Below are positions 45,609 to 59,166 of a stretch of 64,000 nucleotides of DNA, piece after piece (position 1 is the stretch's first letter; each line of letters begins with the position of its first letter). The DNA is from Psilocybe azurescens (Eukaryota > Basidiomycota > Agaricomycetes > Agaricales > Agrocybaceae): assembly GCA_023853785.1 (NCBI GenBank), contig JAJIRX010000279.1:26105-90104 (forward strand). Direction: 5' to 3'. The position numbers were made by a program, and so were the translations under genes. Under the pieces are notes generated by a model. The model was not told the DNA's origin. It saw nothing but the letters and a program-made list of their open reading frames with translations, and did not search any database.

Positions 45609-46488
45609 TACGGCCCCATTCGGGATCCCAGTTTTTGTCGGTTTCTGTTGGTTTGGTTAGGGTTAAGGTTGTCACAAACCGACATGACAAGTTTTGATCA
45701 GTTGGTCACATTCTGGTCACACAGAGTAACACGTGTAAATGGCCCTCTAGATTAATCAGATACTTGTGGTGAGGGCTGAGGCTTTGCCCAGCATTAACAA
45801 GTTCTTTTATTTTTTTTAACACCTGAATTTGCAATAAAATATATATCATAATAATTGTTATTATATTATTAATAATCATGATTCATGATAATTTAATAAC
45901 ATGTCAGCCAGTTACTGGTTACTTGCAGCAAATTCACATGACATTAGCAAGATCAAGTGGATTCATGTGAATTGTTGAATCTAGAACAAGTCAGGTGATC
46001 AACTGAGGAGTTGAACAAGAGATAGTCATAGGTGCATCTGAAAATCACAATTACTTTGGTGGGATATATTTTATGAATCTTACATCTTTGCTAAAGATAA
46101 AAATTAATAAGTGAAAAGTAATTTTAAAAGGAATTAACAAAAGTGATGTAAATAATTGGTATGCATAAGAGAGAAAGAGTCAAACTCCAAATCACTGAGA
46201 GAACAAGATTTGAAGCGCACATAAAGTTTATCAGATGGGCATGCAAAAACTGTTGTGAATAATGAGGATCAAATTCTTTAGTAAGCTTAGTTTTTCTTCT
46301 TCTTCCTCAACTGATATATCCTTGTTCTAATACTGCTTCAAATTCAAACAAATCTATATGTTTAATGTCTTCTACTGAGCAAGAGAATACTCAGACTAAA
46401 GATAAGAGTTTCATTATGCAATAATCAGATTCTATTGAATAGTAACTCATATTTTGCAGCATTGGCTGCTTTGTTGTCTCAATACACA

Positions 46489-47821
46489 CAGTGTTGTCAT
46501 TGACCCAGTTAGACCTGGTCAGTCAATGGGTCAGTCAAAAAAGGGGAAGTCAATATTTTGGGTCAGACCCAGTCAATAAAATTTGTGGGATACTGTATGT
46601 GATCCTGAAGTTGGCCATTTCAAGTTGCACATAAAATAGTTCCAGAGTGAGAGGTCCTGAGGTAAAAAAAAAAATCCTGGCTGGTACAAATATGTCTCAA
46701 GGTATTCAGTTTGAAGTTTCATAATTTTAGTCCATTGAAAAAGTCCTCAGTGAATATTTTCATCCTGATGACCTAAAATAATGCTTGACAGAGAACTTGG
46801 CCAGCCCCAATTTCAATTCAAATCTTGTTTGGTTCATTACGTTTTGAACTGATATCTTAAAATAGAACACTGACAATTTTGGTCTTGTAGAATAATATGC
46901 CTGTATCTCAGGTGATAAAGAACAGAAAAATCTGAAACTTGGTGATTCATATTAGCTTAATATTCTAATAATTTTCTCTGACTTTTGTTAATTTTAACTT
47001 GGATTTGACTATGTTATTCTTTCTGACCTCTGTGTAGAGGAAATATGGTGTTTTTAGCAATACCTGCCGATAGCTCAAGCAAATTTACAAATAAAATTTG
47101 TGCCAGTGCTGTATACAAGACAGAATGCTCTACCCATAATTAACTGACCAGAATTTTTGAAGCCCTATTAATTATCACCTCAAAATTGCCTAGTTGCAAG
47201 ATGTAGATGAGATCTGTTGTTTGAGAATGAAGTGCTGGATGGTCAGATATTTTCAGACAAATTTTCAGTGATGGCAGGAATATTTCATAATTCCATGACT
47301 GAGCCATCATTGTCAGAGTGTTTATACCTAATTTTTTGGTGAGGGGATTGGCGATTCTGGCTCTGGGTGGATGGCTATTTTGGGGTGTCACTTTTGAACA
47401 AGGAAACAGTGACATATGTATGATGAAACTAAGGCAGTCCTTGCCTCATAACCATAATTCAAGCCACAATTTCAATTTTATTCTTAGCCAAAGCTATAGA
47501 GCTAATAAAATGCTATCTAACAGTACCAAGTTCGATGAATTTCATCCACTACATGATACTCCAGGAAATAATTGGCCAAGTTCAGGGTCAGGTATAGTAC
47601 TGGCTATGGGTTACCAAAGCGAGGAACAATAAGAATGAGTAAATTAATAATCAAGGGTCTGTGGTACCAACTGAATAAGCAGGCTAAAAGTTGCATTTAG
47701 ACTAAGAATGATATAATCAAAATATAGTGGTGGCGTGACTTCAACCCCTTGACCTTTATTGACCTGACCAATTGACTTGACCCAAATTATTGACCAAGTC
47801 AATCAGGTCAAGACAACACTG
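46489..47821. mobile_element. hAT-type element nested in the Harbinger-like element
   Basis: 1,333 bp with inverted ends CAGTGTTGTC, then TTGACC-type words, and the 8-bp duplication AATACACA (46,481-46,488 and 47,822-47,829). CAGTGTTGTC ends and 8-bp sites are typical for fungal hAT elements. No transposase motif remains. Confidence 0.88.
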
Positions 47822-48048
47822 AATACACAGAGAAAGTCAAACCACTTGGAACTTTGGCAGGTCAGTCATGTTCTCTTAATGTATTCCCATCATACTCACA
47901 GACAGCTGATGTATCCTCACACACCACAAGCTCTGCTGACACCATTACCATTTCTCATCTTCCTGTGATTGTAGTCTCCATTGCCACAGCAGCTGTCAAC
48001 TTACAAAAGTATCAGGCAGATTATTGATTGGATTCAATGTCATTGGTA

Positions 48049-48461
48049 GGGAACTGCACGGGTTACCCATAGATTTTCATGGGTTTTTATGTAATTAGCT
48101 TGTAGAGACAAATTTTACCTTTTTTTGCAAATATTTTTGTGCAAATCGGTGCGGAATCGAGTGAGCTATACTCCTACCAAGTTTGAGCCAAAAGCAACGC
48201 AAACTGATACCGTGACATCACGATTTCCGAGCTGCAATCACCTTATTTGGCGAATTTCCAAATTTGGCATACCCGCCATCAATGTTGAGTTCATTGCATG
48301 ACCAGCACTGGACCTTAGTGCCCCAAACTTGCAGAGGGCATAACTTTGTGAGTTCTCAACCGATTTGCATCAAATAAATTGTAAAAATTGGATAAAATTT
48401 TTGTCTATTTGATTAACATTAAAAACCCATCATTTACTCGCGCATAACCTGTGCAGTTCCC
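48049..48461. mobile_element. Tc1/mariner-type MITE
   Basis: 413 bp, inverted ends GGGAACTGCAC-GGTTA, flanked by TA (48,047-48,048 and 48,462-48,463). It has no coding content. It sits in the right half of the Harbinger-like element. Confidence 0.8.
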
Positions 48462-49279
48462 TAACTACTAAACTACAGTAAAGCTGAAAAGCTAAGCATA
48501 TACACTATGTAAGACTACATACCAACACAATTAACAACAAACCAAAAGAAATATCATGCAGAAAAACAAGTAAACATACCCCAAGGACAATGGGGAGGCA
48601 GCAATGATATGGAAAGGAAAGAGAAGGAAAGAAAGGGATTTTCCCACAGGCATTGCTATAGCCCTGTGCCGCAAAAGAAACACGGAAGTAACCAAGCCGA
48701 ACAAAGTGAGAATATCACGTGCAAAGTATAACCAAAAGAACTCGTAAACACTCATTCTTCATTTTTACTGCTTTTATATTGGTTCTAAGCCCTCATCTGA
48801 CAATGGTAAACATACAATATCAGAATAAAATTCATAAAAGTCCTTCATCTCGTCAAATCCATCAACAAAAACATAAAAAAGAAGCCCTATGCCTACTTAG
48901 AGCAATTTATGGGGTCATTTCAACTGCTATTACTTCCCATCTTGCTTCTGCTTTGAGGCTTTCAATGAGCATTGAGTCACATTTTAAATTCCAGGAAGCT
49001 CAAGGCACAGAGGGGTCATTTACAGCTTTCAGCATGATAGATATGGTATATAGATTTATAGATTATTTAAAGATAGTGTGTTTAACAGAGTGGGAGGGTG
49101 GGATAATGAATGTGACAATTTATGACAACCAGACTAACCCAAACCGAGGGTTGCCAAATGCACATTTGGTTAGGTTTTCGGCCAAAATTGGCCGTTTGGT
49201 TAGGTTTGGTTAATTTTTCGATTTTGGCGGGAAACCGAGATCAAACCGGGTCGTAACCGGGATCCCGAATGGGGCCTAC

Positions 49280-52200
49280 AGAGTCCAAGTCAGAAGAATG
49301 CACATGGTGGATATAAACAAAACCTACACACCTGCATCGTAAAATACCTGATTGCCAGACGTTGATATGTCGTCTCTAGCCCTCCTAGTCCTCGGATTCC
49401 TGCTCAATGCCGATGTTCGAACCTGGCAGTGTAACTTGCCATGTCCAATGGATGTCCAGTGGATTTCCACAGCCATAATCTTGCACGAGATCATAGAGAC
49501 GCTGCGATTGGTGTGGCAGAGACAACATCACTTGAACAACATCTGTCAGAATAAATCGCATATCAAGATCAGAATCCCATACCTATCCATTCAAACATTG
49601 AGATATCCATTAATTCCATTTCTATCCCTCCATTTCAAACTGGAAAACAATGTCAGATGTCGCCCCTCAACAAAACATCTGTTACCTACCTTGGAAACAT
49701 AGGAAAATCTTCCGGGCGATATGTAATACTCCGACATAGCACATCCTAGTCATAACATAAGAACAGAACAAAGCAACAAATAAAACAAAAACATACCAAT
49801 GTTGTAGTTGAGTGGGCGAGTGAGCAAATAGTCAAGAAGCGACAAATGTCCTGGAAGCTGATTTCAGTCCATTGTTTGCCTGCAGCACAAATAACAAACA
49901 TACCAAATAAAAGTGTCGCCGATGCCGGCACTGTTTTTCCAGACGACGACAATATGCATATCACCCCAAATTATGTCGGGTGGATGACCAGCATAACGGG
50001 TCATAGAAAATGGCAGAATTAGGGATATACTCATCAGCTGTGTACTCTTTTTATACCATGTTTCCATCAACAGCTTACCTGATAGTTATTCTTTATTGAC
50101 GTTTTCAGGTCTGTTTCAAACCTTATACTGTTGATTCATGGTCCTGCGCAAGTGCTGAGTTAACACAGGTATGCTCCATTTTGATCTGCCTGGATGAATG
50201 ATTTTTCTTTGATGTGATCAGAGTCCATCACAACTCAACTTGGCTGCAAAGCTACACTTGCACTGATCTTGAGTAATCAAAATTTCAATGAGATAATTCA
50301 GAATGGTTTCTAAGTTCTCACAAAGCTCAACATCTGAAGCCAACTTGTTCAAATGAGGCTATTACAGCTAGTTTCTCAGAACTCAGGTCTATGGCCACCT
50401 TACTCAAACTCAAGGTCATTTACATATCCCAGGCCATGCTGAATTGAATCCAACAAGCTTGTTTGACAACTTGTCAGGAGGATCAGTCTGGTAGCATCAT
50501 TACTAACAAATTGTTTCCCTGACAAGTTGTCAAACAAGCTGTGGAGTTAAATTTTTCTTCAGTAGTTCCGGCAATAAGAAAATAAGAAAATAAGACTTAT
50601 GCACTCATCCCTGAATTCCATATGTCTGACTGATCATATCTTACCTCTCAGAGGTCCTCATTGTTCTTTACCACATTCTGGTCCTCTACATATAAATAGA
50701 GTGGCCAGATTTGCATGGTAATAATTTCTATGTGAGTAATATGTTAATCTAGAATTTAATTGAATGAGATACACCTGCATTGACAACACAAAACTTTGCT
50801 ACAACAGCCAAATTCCATATCCCCATGCATCTAGCACAAACCAACAATGAGTGGACTCAGCAGGCAGTCAGCGCTGAGCCAGCAACAGGCACTGGTAATG
50901 ATCAGATATGTTAAGATTTGAATGTATGTACCTCCATTTTTCCATTTGAAAGCAGAAACCCCCGGCTTTACACAAATGTCGTGTTCATTCTGACAAAACT
51001 ATTCTGTTGGTGTCTGAATACTTGTATCTTATTCCCCATTCTATCTTCCAACCTACCGCCATGGTTATTCGTGCCCCCTTCAACCTTCAAACCATTTTCA
51101 AACTCTTGTTGGCCCACATCATACTCACAGTATGTTCCTTAGTGCATTGGGTTTTGATGACCATGTACTTATCCATGTCTGTAGATTCTTCTCATCCACA
51201 GTATGTCTGTCAGTATGTGTTACTCACCATTTTGAATCCAAAAATACTGATAAAGCACTGTGAGCAGGCGACCATCCCTGCTCCCCAGCGTTTAATCAGG
51301 CCTCTATTGGAAGAGATCACTTTTCATTTCATTTGTCCATTTGCCAAGGCAGTCTACACTCGCTTGTTTGCACTCGTAGTAAGTCGTCTCACTATCCACA
51401 GAGTCAAAGAGTACTTACACGATGCATATAGCCTGTTAGATATCGTTATCTGACAATCAAGAGGGAAGAGATGAGCCGCCAACCCCAGCTTTGAGCATGT
51501 GTAGTGTGGGACAGCTAATGCCGGCAAGTCTATTTGCTCCTTCATGATAAAAACCTGAACCAATCTCAGCAGAGAAACCAAAATGCAGATGTAACTACAG
51601 CTGCCTGTTCGACCTGATGAAGATTTTTCATTTAATTTGGCCACATTACTACGCAGAGAAAGCACAGATACATGGAATCCAGTGAGCCGATGCCAGAGTT
51701 TAGTCAAAGGAGATATTCTTAAACCTGGACCCGTAGAGCTCTCGCATATCTTCAATCAATTTTACATTTCTGTTCAAAGTGCATCATATTGTCTTTTAAT
51801 GTGATTCTCCGTTTAACTTGCCAATATTGGCCCAGACAGATTACTTGTACATAATGTCAAGATCATGTACTCACTCCTGTAAACTGTTCTATAACTTAAT
51901 GGGGGCGTTAAATGGATGACTCAATGCTCAATCTAATTTGCTTGGTCAAGGAAGTACTACTGTCTGAGTGTCTTTTCAATGACATGCACACAAAAACTCT
52001 TGAATACATTGGACATATCGAGGCGCTTCCCCATTCCCGGTTCAATAGCTACTCCCGACATGCTCCATCTGCAAAATCAATATAATTTTGATAAGCAAGT
52101 AGATCATGTAATGCCACCAATTCAGCAGATATTCCATTCATTTTGATAACATTCATGGACAAATCACGCAGGTGTTTTTTCTTGCATTTTGCATATATCG

Positions 52201-53372
52201 TTAGTGAGCAGGTTGGGCTTGATCCGGGTCACATAGAATCTGTATCATGAGTAATTTATCTTGAATGCTGAACAACACATTCAAGCCGACATATGATCAT
52301 ATCTTCAACGGTTAATTTATATTCAAAACCCCAAGAAACACGAATGAAGGGTCAATACGACACGCAGATGTACACACACATAATCAACACCGTCTCCTCC
52401 AGCTCACTGTTTTGTTCACCTGCAAATTTAGAATGAGTAATCTGTTTATGGAACTTACATGCCATAAGCATAATACTATGAAGAGCTGTGGTAGTAAAGC
52501 GAGGCTGAGCTATAGGGATGCAAGTTAATTAATACGTACACCGAAATCCACTTTGATCATTTGGTACTTTGTTTGTTCGGAGTTCCACCCTGTCTTTCCA
52601 CGTATATCCCACAAAATTGAGGAATTACGTACCACATTTATTGTTATAAAAGTGTATCTGAGATGGGAGACAGCCTTGAGTCCCTATCAAGTGGTGTGTA
52701 ATTCTCAGGGTAGCTGCCGACCAATGCCAGCATCCATCTCCTCCATGCCTTCTTCTCCATTTCTAGCTTATTCAAGTGCTTGCTTCGTTTCATGCCCAAT
52801 AAGTATATCTTGCTGTCAGTCTATTTGGAGATATGTTAGTCAAAATGTCAGAGAACTGGGTATTGTAAACCTAAGTTGAGTCAGAACAGAGAAATTTTTG
52901 GGTTAATGTGAATACACGATTTACCAATATTTTACCAGGATCCGGTACAGTCATTTCTTAGGTCCAGTGATCCAGTGCGGAGTTTAAGTTCACAAAATAG
53001 TTCTGTCAGAGAAAAAGACTTGGGCTCAACGTTATCGAGTAATACTTTGCAGTGGCCATCTATTAAGCACCGTCTTTAGTCAATCAATATCCTGTCCACA
53101 CTGTAGTTTCCTCCAAATTATGGATTAAATACACCAATATTTTGATAGGACTGCTCCTTAAGCACAGTCTGTGTCTCTGTAGACTGTTGTGAAAGTCTTA
53201 AGGTACTTACACTTCGATGCCAGCATACAGCTCTTCCATCCTCTCTTCTCTGTTTCTTATGCTTTCTAAACTCTCCGTTGACTTCCTACTCATTTCACCT
53301 TGCTTACATCTTAATTAGGATATAGTAGACAAGATGTCATTGAATTGGATAATGTAAACGTGAGTTTGCGTT
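49280..53372. other. Long stretch without a supported gene
   Basis: AT-rich DNA with many short frames. The longest (49,352-49,702; 51,007-51,453; 51,354-51,755) have no domain. An N-terminal hydrophobic piece (SSLALLVLGFLLNADV) at 49,364 might be the first exon of a decayed gene. Two decayed copies of one block stand at 52,700-52,880 and 53,215-53,365. I see nothing else. Confidence 0.4.
50456..50540. other. Perfect 23-bp inverted repeat
   Basis: AGCTTGTTTGACAACTTGTC-AGG (50,456-50,478) and its exact complement (50,518-50,540) are separated by 39 bp. No target duplication is visible. Confidence 0.75.
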
Positions 53373-53897
53373 GTTACGACTTCAAGCTTATATTCACGTG
53401 CGTGGATAAAGCCGACAGTCAAGTAGTCAAGAACAGCGAGTTCCAAGCGGTGTTAAGTAAGAGGAGGTTAGATTCTCAAGAACTAGCTAAAGAATACAAT
53501 GGATCCTTCCTAGTATAAATACTATGAACTGTACAGCAAGTTGAAACGAGTTTGAATGTTCATCAGCAGATGTATATAAGAATAGAGGAAACAGATCAAT
53601 TGTTCATCGAAAGATGTATCATAAAAGATGGAAGTGAAAGGAAACAGATCAAACGTTCATCAAAAGATGTATCATAAAAGATGGAAGTGAAAGGAAACAG
53701 ATCAAACGTTCATCAAAAGATGTATCATAAAAGATGGAAGTGAAAGTCCATCAGAGATATGATGGAGTTTTGTAGAATGATAGAAAACAAAGTTCATCAG
53801 AGCAGACGATGCTGTATCAATGATGTGAAGGATGACAAAGAAAAGGAAAAGAAAAGAAAAGAAAAGAGAAAGGGAAAAGAAAAGACTTGTCGTAACA
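53373..53897 (-). repeat. 3' LTR of the chromovirus
   Basis: 525 bp, with three 53-bp tandem units at about 53,587-53,749. Otherwise it is nearly identical to the 5' LTR. Confidence 0.9.
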
Positions 53898-54019
53898 TTA
53901 CCCCCATACTACACTCCTTATGCCTCAGAAGGAGTGAAGTCTATTACTTGTACGAGTTCATTAGTTTCCATATGGTTCACCTGTGGTGTTTGCGATTCCG
54001 GCGTCGTCGGTGAAGAGGT

Positions 54020-54556
54020 CTAGGGCTTCAAATGTTGAAAGTGTTTGAGCGTAACGAGGCACGGCAGGTCGTTTGCCTTGTAGACGTGAGTTGGCAGGTG
54101 TAGAAGAGGAAGAAGCGGCAGGGGTATCGATGAAAGACATGTTGTGTTGCTTTGGTAGTTGGGGTATGGTTCAGAGATAGAACGACTTGGCCTTTTAACC
54201 GCTTTGGCAATTAATGGAAGGCGTCGATAGAGCTCTTGTTCGACCCTATTTAGTTTGAGGCGTAAAGATCTGGCTTGGTGGTGGGCCAGTTTAGCAGCAG
54301 CCAGGCAATGGTTCTGGTTTGCCATCTCCTTCTGATCGATCGTCTTGTTGTATTTGGTGAGAATTTCTCTTCGCAGCGTCTCGAGTTCTTCTACGGTTTG
54401 TTCGGTTAAAGGGGTATCGAAGATGGGAGTTTCGAGTTGGTTCGTTTCAGAGTTTCGAGTGAAGGAAGGGGTGATGCGTCGGAGAAAGTGAGGCATCAGG
54501 ATGGTAGGGATGATCAAAGTTTGTGTAGTTGGTGGTCTTTTTACAGCTTGTGACAT
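54020..54556 (-). CDS. Extra frame downstream of the chromodomain
   Basis: 178 codons between the pol region and the 3' LTR. The central part is Glu/Leu/Arg-rich and coiled-coil-like (about residues 45-115: VEELETLRREILTKYNKT and SLRLKLNRVEQELYRRL), followed by a Ser/Pro-rich tail. Its role is unknown; it may be an accessory ORF or a read-through tail of Pol. Confidence 0.5.
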   Translation of the reverse strand: MSQAVKRPPTTQTLIIPTILMPHFLRRITPSFTRNSETNQLETPIFDTPLTEQTVEELETLRREILTKYNKTIDQKEMANQNHCLAAAKLAHHQARSLRLKLNRVEQELYRRLPLIAKAVKRPSRSISEPYPNYQSNTTCLSSIPLPLLPLLHLPTHVYKANDLPCLVTLKHFQHLKP

Positions 54557-54592
54557 GTTCGGTAAGTCTGTAAGATTTTGTTACCGGTTTCT

Positions 54593-57500
54593 TCAAAGAC
54601 CGGCCGGTTCCCACGTTGCTTCGGTGATCGGATAGTCCTTCCATTTGACGTAGTATTGGTATCCTCTTCCTCTTTTTCGATGTTTGAGAATCGTCTCTAT
54701 TTCCCAATGTTCTTCTTCGTTTAATATCTCTGGTGGCGGTCGAATGAAATTGGGTCCATGTGTTTCGGTCTCATGGTATGGATTAAGAAGTGTCGCATGG
54801 AATACATTGTGAATGAGCCATCCTTTGGGGAGTTCCAGTCGATAAGTTAGGGGTCCTAAGACTTCTTTGATCTTGAAGGGTCCTTCTCGTTTTGGTGCCA
54901 TTTTCTTGTGATAATTCATCTGTAAATTTGTCGCTTCTAGCCAAACTCTTTGTCCTTGGATGAACGGTGTGAAGTTTGAGTTTTTCCTTTCAGCCATCCT
55001 TGTCCGGGCTAGTTCGTGGGCTGCTAGGGCTTCTTCTCGATCCTTTCGAAGATACTTCAGTCTTTCTTCTACTGAAGGAAACTTGGTGTGTTCGAATGCA
55101 GTGGGAAATTGCAATGGGGGAGTATCCAAGAATTAATTTGAATGGTGTTCTCTGTCTGTCCGCATGTCTTTGGTTATTGTGAGTGAATTCGAGGGTCCCA
55201 AGTCGTTCGTGCCAGTCTTCTGGGTGAGACGAGCAGTATATGGATAGATAGGCTTCGATCTCTTGGTTATATCGTTCTGTTGTTCCGTCCGTTTGAGGGT
55301 GATAAGCAGTTGAAAATTTCGATTTTACTCCAAGGAGTTTCATTAGCTCTTTGAATGATTCAGCGGCAAATCTGGGGTCTCGATCTGATGTGAGGCTGTC
55401 TGGTAGTCCAAACCTTTTGTAGAGATTGTCCAGTAAGAGTTTGCCAGTCTTTTCGGCATCCAGTCCTTTCATTCGGCATGGAATAAGGATAAGTCCTTTT
55501 GTGTTCCCGTGATCGGTGATGCTTAGAATCACATCAAATTCAACTTCTCCTTGCTTGTCCAGGATCAGTGGAAGGTCTGTAAGGAAGTCCATAGCACTGT
55601 CTGCAAAGGGTCAGGCTGACTTTGGTCCAGGTATCGGTATGAATGATGGGTTAGAGGGATGTCGATTTATTTTGAACTGTTGGCAGGCGGCACATTCTTT
55701 TACGTATTGCTTGACAAATGATCGTAATCCTGGCCACCAGTAGTGTTGTTTTACCGAATTGAATGTTTCTAATTCTCCAGGGTGTCCGGCTGAGATAGGG
55801 TCGTGATATGATTTGACTATGTCTTTCCGTGGGGTTTGATCTTTTGGAATGTAGGCTTGTCCTTGGTAGTATAAGATAGTTTTGCCGTTCACGTTCTCTG
55901 TTTTCCATTCTCTGAGGTCGTGCCGTGTATTTGGTGGTCCTCCTTCTAATAGGGTTTTCATTGCTTCTGCTGCGTTGTGGTCCAGTTCGTTTGCATTGGC
56001 AATTCTTTCCTGTAACTCGGCGTCAATTAAGTCAATGAAAAGCTTTTCTGGAAGTAAGGTGATGTTTTCATTGTCGTGGTCTTCTTCTGGGGTGAAATCG
56101 GGGTGTCTTGAAAGGGTATCGGATTGAATCATTTTGTTTCCAGGTAGATGTACCAACTTCAGATTGAATTCTGAGACATACAGAGACCAGCGCGCCTGTC
56201 GTCGGTTTAGATTTTGGGCTGATCTGAAATATGTCAAATTCTTGTGATCTGAATATACCGTAGTCATGTGTTCTGATCCTTGGATGTAGTGTCTCCATTC
56301 CTGTAATGATCTGATTATTCCCAGTAATTCCCTGTCGTAGATTTCGTAGTTTCTTTCGGTTGGAGAGAACGTTCTTGATATAAATGCGCATGGGTGTCTT
56401 TTGCCATTTCCATCCAGTTGAGTAAGGACTGCTCCGGAGGCATATTTTGAAGCATCAGATTCAATTTGAAATGGTTTGGCAGGGTCGGGCATCAAGAGTA
56501 CCGGTTCTTCTGTGAATCGTTTCTTCCAGTTCATCAAAGGCAGCTTGAGTTGTGTCATTCCATAGAAATCCTTTGTCTTTCTTCAGGAGTTCATTTAGAG
56601 GTCGAGCTACTTCAGAGAATTTCCGGATGAATTTTGGTAGAAGTTCCCAAAGCCCAGGAACGATCGGACTTGTTTGAGAGTAGTAGGTGCTGGCCAGTCT
56701 TGAATTCCTTTGAGTTTTGTTGGATCCATAGAGATTGTTCCTGCTTCAACAATCATTCCGAGATATTCCACTTTTCCTTGAGCAAAGAGCATTTTCCAGT
56801 TTGAGATAGAGATCGTTTTCTCGGAGTCGTTGTAGAACCATTTTGGTGTATTTTTCCAATTCCCCTCGATCTTTCGCAAAGATTAGAATGTCGTCCATAT
56901 AGATGATTACAAAGTATTGTGATATCATGTCTTCAAAGATTGAGTCCATCATGGATTGGAAGGTTGCTGGGGAATTGCACATGCCAAAGAACATTACAGT
57001 TGGTTCGAAAAGTCCTCGGTTGGTTTTTTTGAATGCTGCTTTCCATTGATCACCTTCTTTTATCCTGATGTTGTTGTAGCCCCATCGGATATCTAGTTTG
57101 GTGAAGAATTTTGCGCCTTTCAATTTGTCCATAAGTTCTGTAATCCGTGGTAGTGGGTAAGCGTTCTTGATCGTCCAGTCGTTCAGATACCTGTAGTCTT
57201 GACAAGGTCTAAGCTTTCCATCTTTCTTTGATCACGAAGAAGAAGGGAGATGCCATAGGTGATTCCGAGGGTCGAATGTATCCTTTGTCCAATTGTTCCT
57301 TTGTCCAGGTGTTCAGTTCTGTTTGTTCTGCCGGTGTGATATTGTATGCCTTGAATTTCTTTGGTATGAATTCTTCTTTTAACCCAATTTTATGGTCCCA
57401 TGGTCTTGGTTCCGGGAATCGGTCTGCCGCTTGTTTATCGAAAAGGTCCATATATGATTGATATTCTGGGGGAACGATTTCTTGGAGAGGTCTTGTCGGT

Positions 57501-58040
57501 TTCTCTGGTTCATATTGTTGGGCCAGCGTCTGTGAGGTCGTGATTTTGGTGTTAAGCCAAGTTTCTTTTATTTCGTCTTCGTTTGCATCCCCAATATATT
57601 GGATGACTAACGATTTGAATTCCCTCCAATAGGTGGGTAGTCTCGATTGTTGGTGTTCGTTTGTCTGTTTCTTCTTCAATGGTGGTTTGATTTATTGTAG
57701 GCCCTTGACGTGGTTTCCAAGTTATCTGTCCGTTCTGCCAGTTGATTCCTGGATTCTTTTCCTGTAGCCAAGGGAATCCTAAAATAATTTTCTGTTTTCC
57801 TAGCCCAGAGACCAGTAATTGTTCCCGATGGTTCCGGTTTCCAACCTTTAGGTCCAGGTCTACAAATGACGAGATGGTTCCTTTCTTGTTTGGGGTTCCG
57901 TCTATGTTATAAACCCGGATCGGTTTTTCCAAGGGTTGGGTTCTGAGTCCAAGTTTTTGTGCATAGTTCTGGTCAATGAACTTCCCTCCTGCTCCCTGAG
58001 TCTAAGAGCGCAGAGGTTTCGACAATTTGTGAGCCATTCT
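54593..58040 (-). pseudogene. Chromovirus Pol: protease, RT, RNase H, integrase, chromodomain (frameshifted)
   Basis: Protease: LLDSG near 58,000, with a shift right after it, then the ILGFPWL flap region. [21 protein letters not shown] near 57,240, [17 protein letters not shown]-equivalent [12 protein letters not shown], and the catalytic YMDD near 56,895. RNase H: ESDASKYASGAVL, YDRELLGI, YSDHKNLTYF. Integrase: HPGELETFNSVKQHYWWPG and CAACQQFK (H2C2 finger), TSDRDPRF, HPQTDGTTERYNQ. Chromodomain: WEIETILKHRKRGRGYQYYV then WKDYPITEATWEP. Breaks near 58,000, 57,190, 56,780, 56,580, 55,600 and 55,050 make the copy non-functional as read. Pol normally copies the element's RNA and inserts the DNA copy, and the chromodomain steers insertion to heterochromatin. 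Confidence 0.9.
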
Positions 58041-58078
58041 GTTTCTTGGTGGGGAATGAAACTGGTAAAAGCATAGTT

Positions 58079-58913
58079 TTATTCTTGATTGTTGCCATAA
58101 GTACAGATTGTATCTTCAGATAAGGAGAGACAGACGTCGTCCTGTTTCTCCACTTTAAAAATCCTTTTCTTCTTTCTCTTCAAATCCTGTTTTAACCATG
58201 AGGTCTGCGAGTTCGTCTTTTTGTCCTTGTTCAGGCTCCTGATATGGGCATGGAGTTCCTTTGGGGTCCACTTCTTGCTGGGTTGTCCTTGGGTTCTGTT
58301 CTGGTTTGTTGGTCCTTTCTGTGGGCAATCTCTGGATAGATGTCCTCGTTGTTTGCACCTGAAACAGGCGCCTTTTGTACCAGCCTTGGATTGTTTTTGG
58401 AAGGTCTTCGGAGTACAGGATCCTGTCGGCGAGTTGAGGCGTGATGCATTTTGGAATAATCCTATGAGATGGGCATGGTCTGATTCTGATTCTGTTCCTA
58501 GGTTGGCTTGTCCTACCAACAACTTGAATTTGTTGATGATGTCTTCCACCCTTCCGTTGGGTTTTTGCCTAAGTCGTTTTATGTCGTTCATGGCTGATCT
58601 GGTTTCATCCACTGGAGTGAATGCGTCGTGGAATTTTTAGAAATGTTCCGAGGGTGTCCCATTCGAGGGTTTGGTTGGGACTAGTTCCTTTCGTCCTCGA
58701 GGTCAAGTACTGTTCCTTCCATAGTTTTGCTCCTCCTTCCATGCAAAATGATAAAATGAAGGCAATTTTCTTCTTGTCTGTGTTGTAGGCGTCATCGTTT
58801 ATGTCCATGTAGAGGTAGCAGTCTTGCATGAAAGACCTGGATTTCGTCCTGTCTCCATCGAATACAGTGGGTTTGTTGATTGAGATTTCTTTCTTTCCGT
58901 TTGTTTCGACCAT
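58079..58913 (-). pseudogene. Chromovirus Gag (frameshifted)
   Basis: The N-terminal part (58,605-58,913) has KPTVFDGDRTKSRSFMQDC and AKLWKEQYL, the capsid-like region. After a shift near 58,625 the second part has VEDIINKFKLLVGQANL and the zinc knuckle CFRCKQRGHLSRDC (C-x2-C-x4-H-x4-C), near 58,330-58,370. It packages the element RNA in the cytoplasm. Confidence 0.88.
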
Positions 58914-59166
58914 GTCTGTGTCTTGTTCTTCTTGATCTATCGCCAGGGTTGATAATAAGTCGTATAGTGAGTTTGATAGGTCTTACGTTGCCTAGGTTGA
59001 TATCTTCAGAGCTTTGTCTGGACGGGTTCGGTGTCTGCCAATTTCGTGTCAGGGTTCCTTCTTCTGAGCTGTCGGTAGCGGGAATTCCGCCTTTCGGTGG
59101 TGCCGTGTTTACGTTTGGTTTCAGAGGTCTGCGTCTGCTGGGGAGGCGGGGCGAGATTCGTAGATG

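Larger units (their letters stand above)
45612..49276. mobile_element. Harbinger-like element, 3.67 kb
   Basis: Inverted ends GGCCCCATTCGGGATCCC at both sides, followed on each by GGTTT/TTGGTTAGG words. A 3-bp duplication TAC lies at 45,609-45,611 and 49,277-49,279. GG-ended TIRs and 3-bp duplications fit PIF/Harbinger, although TAC is not the classical TWA. No transposase was recognised. The interior is AT-rich and contains two further elements, so it is either a degenerate or a non-autonomous copy. Confidence 0.7.

Noticed and set aside
51007..51453. 148-codon frame with hydrophobic N-terminus as a membrane protein gene
   Set aside because: Three overlapping frames of similar length on both strands, no family signature and no splice-supported continuation.
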